From positions 1 to 5,965 of the forward strand of contig NZ_CAMYFI010000092.1 of assembly GCF_947255005.1 (NCBI RefSeq): a stretch of DNA of 5,965 nt. The letters are read 5' to 3'. The translations under genes and the position numbers were made by a program. A model generated the notes under the pieces. It made no database searches. It saw only the letters and a program-made list of their open reading frames with translations, and was not told the origin of the DNA. Origin of the DNA: an uncultured Tessaracoccus sp. GTDB taxonomy: Bacteria > Actinomycetota > Actinomycetes > Propionibacteriales > Propionibacteriaceae. How positions within the stretch are numbered: position 1 is the first letter of the stretch; each line of letters starts with the position of its first letter. Below are positions 4,214 through 5,965 of this stretch, piece after piece.

Positions 4214-4993
4214 GTGAGTACGTTCGAATCACCTGCTGGGTGGACGCGCCGGTCTGTCCTCGGGGGATTGCTGACGGTCCTGGTCGCCGGGCTGGTGAAC
4301 GGGTGCGCACCAACCAGCACGAACGAGCACGGAGGTTCGGACGGGCGAATCGCCCTTGTGTACCGCGGCCCCGCAGGATGCGCAGGATGCTCGGAGATTC
4401 TTGCAGAGCGGCTGTCTCGACCACCGCTTGGCCTGGACGTTGCGTTTATCGGCCCACGCGAACAGGTCCCTCTCGAAGCGAGTGCCCTATCTGGAGCCGT
4501 CCTCTACGCTCAGCCAGGCGGCGGGGACGACATCAGTGGTGCGGCCCAGAGTTTTCCTTCGGATTTCATCCGCGGGCTACGTGACTATATTGCTACCGGT
4601 GGAAGCTACCTCGGAATCTGCATGGGCGCATATCTCGCCGGGAGCGAGGGCTTCGGTTTGCTAGATTATTCCGTTGAGGGGGAGGTAAACGTTCCCGGCT
4701 TCCCTGTAGAAGATAGCAGCGATCAAGTGGTGGCGGTCACGTGGGGTGAGACCTTGCGTTGGACCTATTTTCAAGAGGGTGCGCGGTTGCCAAGAGATGG
4801 TGCGGAGGAATATGCGCTCTATGAAACAGGCGATCTCGCTGCCGCATATTATCGGTGCGGTGATGGAAATGTGGGCTTGATTGGCCCTCATCCGGAGGCA
4901 GACGTGACCTGGTTCGAGGACGCCGATCTCGTCGATCCCGACGGCGACGACTGGCAATATGCGCTGCCGCTCGTCAAGCGGATTCTCAGTTGA
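4214..4993 (+). CDS. Tat-exported lipoprotein with a BPL-N (class I glutamine amidotransferase-like) domain
   Basis: The 259-residue protein has a twin-arginine signal (TRRSVLG, residues 11-17), a hydrophobic stretch and a lipobox-like VNGC with C31 as the likely lipidated cysteine, so it should be anchored outside the cytoplasmic membrane. The mature part matches the BPL-N family (named from biotin-protein ligase N-termini): IALVYRGPAGCAGCSEIL (46-63) with the family's paired cysteines C56 and C59, YAQPGGGDD (98-106), GGSYLGICMGAYLAG (129-143) with C136 at the nucleophile elbow, and GLIGPHPEAD (221-230). C136, H226 and E228 make a plausible Cys-His-Glu triad. No ligase domain is present. The substrate is unknown; a peptidase or amidase role at the envelope is inference. 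The start is GTG 4214, placed by the signal peptide. A hydrolase gene follows after 55 bp. Confidence 0.85.
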   Translation: MSTFESPAGWTRRSVLGGLLTVLVAGLVNGCAPTSTNEHGGSDGRIALVYRGPAGCAGCSEILAERLSRPPLGLDVAFIGPREQVPLEASALSGAVLYAQPGGGDDISGAAQSFPSDFIRGLRDYIATGGSYLGICMGAYLAGSEGFGLLDYSVEGEVNVPGFPVEDSSDQVVAVTWGETLRWTYFQEGARLPRDGAEEYALYETGDLAAAYYRCGDGNVGLIGPHPEADVTWFEDADLVDPDGDDWQYALPLVKRILS

Positions 4994-5048
4994 TCGCTGG
5001 GAAGGCCATGCGCGGCACATCTGCCGAGATCAAGCTACTGGAGGTGCC

Positions 5049-5873
5049 ATGACCAACCGCACGGTGCTACGCCCCGACGGTGTCTCGATCGCGGTCACTG
5101 ACCTCGGTGGCGATGGCCCCGTCGTCGTACTGCTGCACGGTCTTGCGGGGAGCTCGCGCGAGCTGCTGCCAACGGCGCAAGCGTTACCGGGATATCGGGT
5201 GCTACTCGTGGACCAGCGGGGGCACGGTGCGAGTACACGGCTTCCCAATGACTTGTCGCGCGATGCCTTCGTCGGAGACGTCGTCGCAGTGCTCGAGGAG
5301 CTCGTCCCTGGGCAGCGCGCGGTGCTCGTCGGGCAGTCGATGGGAGCCCATGCGGCGTTCCTCGTCGCGGTGGCGCGACCAGACCTGGTCAAAGGGCTCG
5401 TGATGCTGGAAGGGCATGTGAAGGGCAGTGATGATCCGGGCGAGGCCGCACAGCTCGGCAGGTATTTCGCGTCGTGGCCAGTGCCGTTCGAGGACGAGGC
5501 CGCGGCGAGAGAGTTCCTCGGCGGGGACGCGATCGTCGATGCCTGGGTGGCAGACTTCGAACGGACGGATCATGGCCTCGTGCCGCGCTTTGACGCCGCC
5601 GTCATGCAGCGCGTGATCGAGGCGGTGCACGAGCCCCGCTGGGACGAGTGGGAGGCTCTGACGGTCCCGACACTCGCGGTGTTCGCGAAGCATGGGATGT
5701 TCGGCAACGACGATCGGGACGCATTGATCTGGCGCAGGTCCCAGACAGACAGGATTGATCTCGACGGCGGTAGCCATGACGCGCACCTCGACGCCTTCGA
5801 TATGTGGATCGACGTGCTCAGGCGCTGGCTGGACCGCCAGCGAATCGATGCCACGCACGCCCACGGGCGCTGA
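5049..5873 (+). CDS. Alpha/beta-fold hydrolase
   Basis: The product is 274 residues from ATG 5049, which has GGAGG (5040-5044) 4 bases upstream; the in-frame region before it (from 4959) is only the end of the preceding gene in another frame. The fold is clear: VVVLLHGLAGSSRE with the oxyanion HG at 30-31, VLLVDQRGHGAS (51-62), the nucleophile elbow GQSMG with S97, a cap region of about residues 125-200, then PTLAVFAKHGMF and the catalytic-histidine motif GGSHDAHLD (H243). The acid of the triad cannot be picked with confidence. Many esterases, lactonases and haloperoxidase-like enzymes share this outline, so no substrate is proposed. It is cytosolic, without a signal peptide. It may be co-transcribed with the BPL-N gene. 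A hairpin follows the stop by 12 bases. Confidence 0.9.
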   Translation: MTNRTVLRPDGVSIAVTDLGGDGPVVVLLHGLAGSSRELLPTAQALPGYRVLLVDQRGHGASTRLPNDLSRDAFVGDVVAVLEELVPGQRAVLVGQSMGAHAAFLVAVARPDLVKGLVMLEGHVKGSDDPGEAAQLGRYFASWPVPFEDEAAAREFLGGDAIVDAWVADFERTDHGLVPRFDAAVMQRVIEAVHEPRWDEWEALTVPTLAVFAKHGMFGNDDRDALIWRRSQTDRIDLDGGSHDAHLDAFDMWIDVLRRWLDRQRIDATHAHGR

Positions 5874-5883
5874 TGGTTCTCAG

Positions 5884-5919
5884 TGCCGGAGCTCGGTGGA
5901 GTTCCGGTTCAGCGTCTAG
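5884..5919 (+). pseudogene. 3'-terminal coding remnant 3 (ends VEFRFSV-stop)
   Basis: The plus strand reads CRSSVEFRFSV followed by TAG (5917-5919), matching the last residues of remnants 1 and 2 in the same orientation. Against remnant 2 the last eight codons differ at three positions, two of them silent third-base changes. It lies immediately after the hydrolase gene. The parent gene is unidentified. The remaining 46 bases to the window edge show no clear feature. Confidence 0.4.
5886..5907 (+). terminator. Hairpin after the hydrolase gene, likely terminator
   Basis: CCGGAGCTC (5886-5894) pairs with GAGTTCCGG (5899-5907) around a GGTG loop: nine pairs including one G-U. It begins 12 bases after the stop codon. 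No U-run follows, which is common for actinobacterial terminators but leaves the call uncertain. Confidence 0.45.
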
Positions 5920-5965
5920 ATGTTCTGCCCGGGGAGGTCGGCTACGCGTTCGGCTTCTGATGTGT

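Noticed and set aside
3852..4424. 190-codon open frame on the minus strand across the gap between vapC and the lipoprotein
   Set aside because: No recognisable domain, and the plus strand of the same stretch carries GNAT-like sequence and the lipoprotein signal peptide, which explain the DNA better.
4959..5048. Upstream extension of the hydrolase to 4959
   Set aside because: It overlaps the end of the lipoprotein gene in another frame, whereas ATG 5049 has GGAGG just upstream and the standard hydrolase N-terminus.

Overview
The window looks like accessory DNA from a high-GC Gram-positive bacterium (Actinomycetota); the genus cannot be fixed from the sequence. Codons are GC-rich at third positions, several genes start with GTG or TTG, some promoters seem to sit directly on the start codon (leaderless style), and several protein families are common in actinobacteria (CmtR-like ArsR regulator, Ymh/TIGR02391, FitAB/VapBC, BPL-N lipoprotein).

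Layout. 1-120: the first 21 codons of an ArsR/CmtR-type metal sensor leave the window to the left, with a promoter carrying three 19-bp-spaced repeats. 121-280: a short decayed stretch ending in a coding-like tail (remnant 1). 281-640: a VOC (glyoxalase-fold) gene on the minus strand, divergent from a Ymh-family gene at 745-1470 that has a HEPN-like R-N-P-x-x-H motif and a start site buried in a predicted hairpin. 1471-1731: no intact gene; it holds a second copy of the coding-like tail, an inverted repeat and the promoter of the next operon. 1732-3815: a toxin-antitoxin cluster of an intact HigBA pair, a second HigBA pair whose toxin has lost its 5' end, and an intact FitAB/VapBC pair. 3812-4139: a broken GNAT-type acetyltransferase. 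4214-4993: a Tat/lipoprotein with a BPL-N (class I amidotransferase-like) domain. 5049-5873: an alpha/beta hydrolase, followed by a hairpin and a third copy of the coding-like tail.

How it fits together. HigB and VapC are RNA-cutting toxins paired with translationally coupled antitoxins; the Ymh protein may be a third RNase-type effector. Clustered toxin-antitoxin pairs, decayed genes and three related 3'-end scars suggest a region built by repeated insertion and deletion, in which each scar may be the end of a lost mobile-element gene. VOC, BPL-N and hydrolase genes look like unrelated cargo. Most regulatory calls rest on sequence pattern only.
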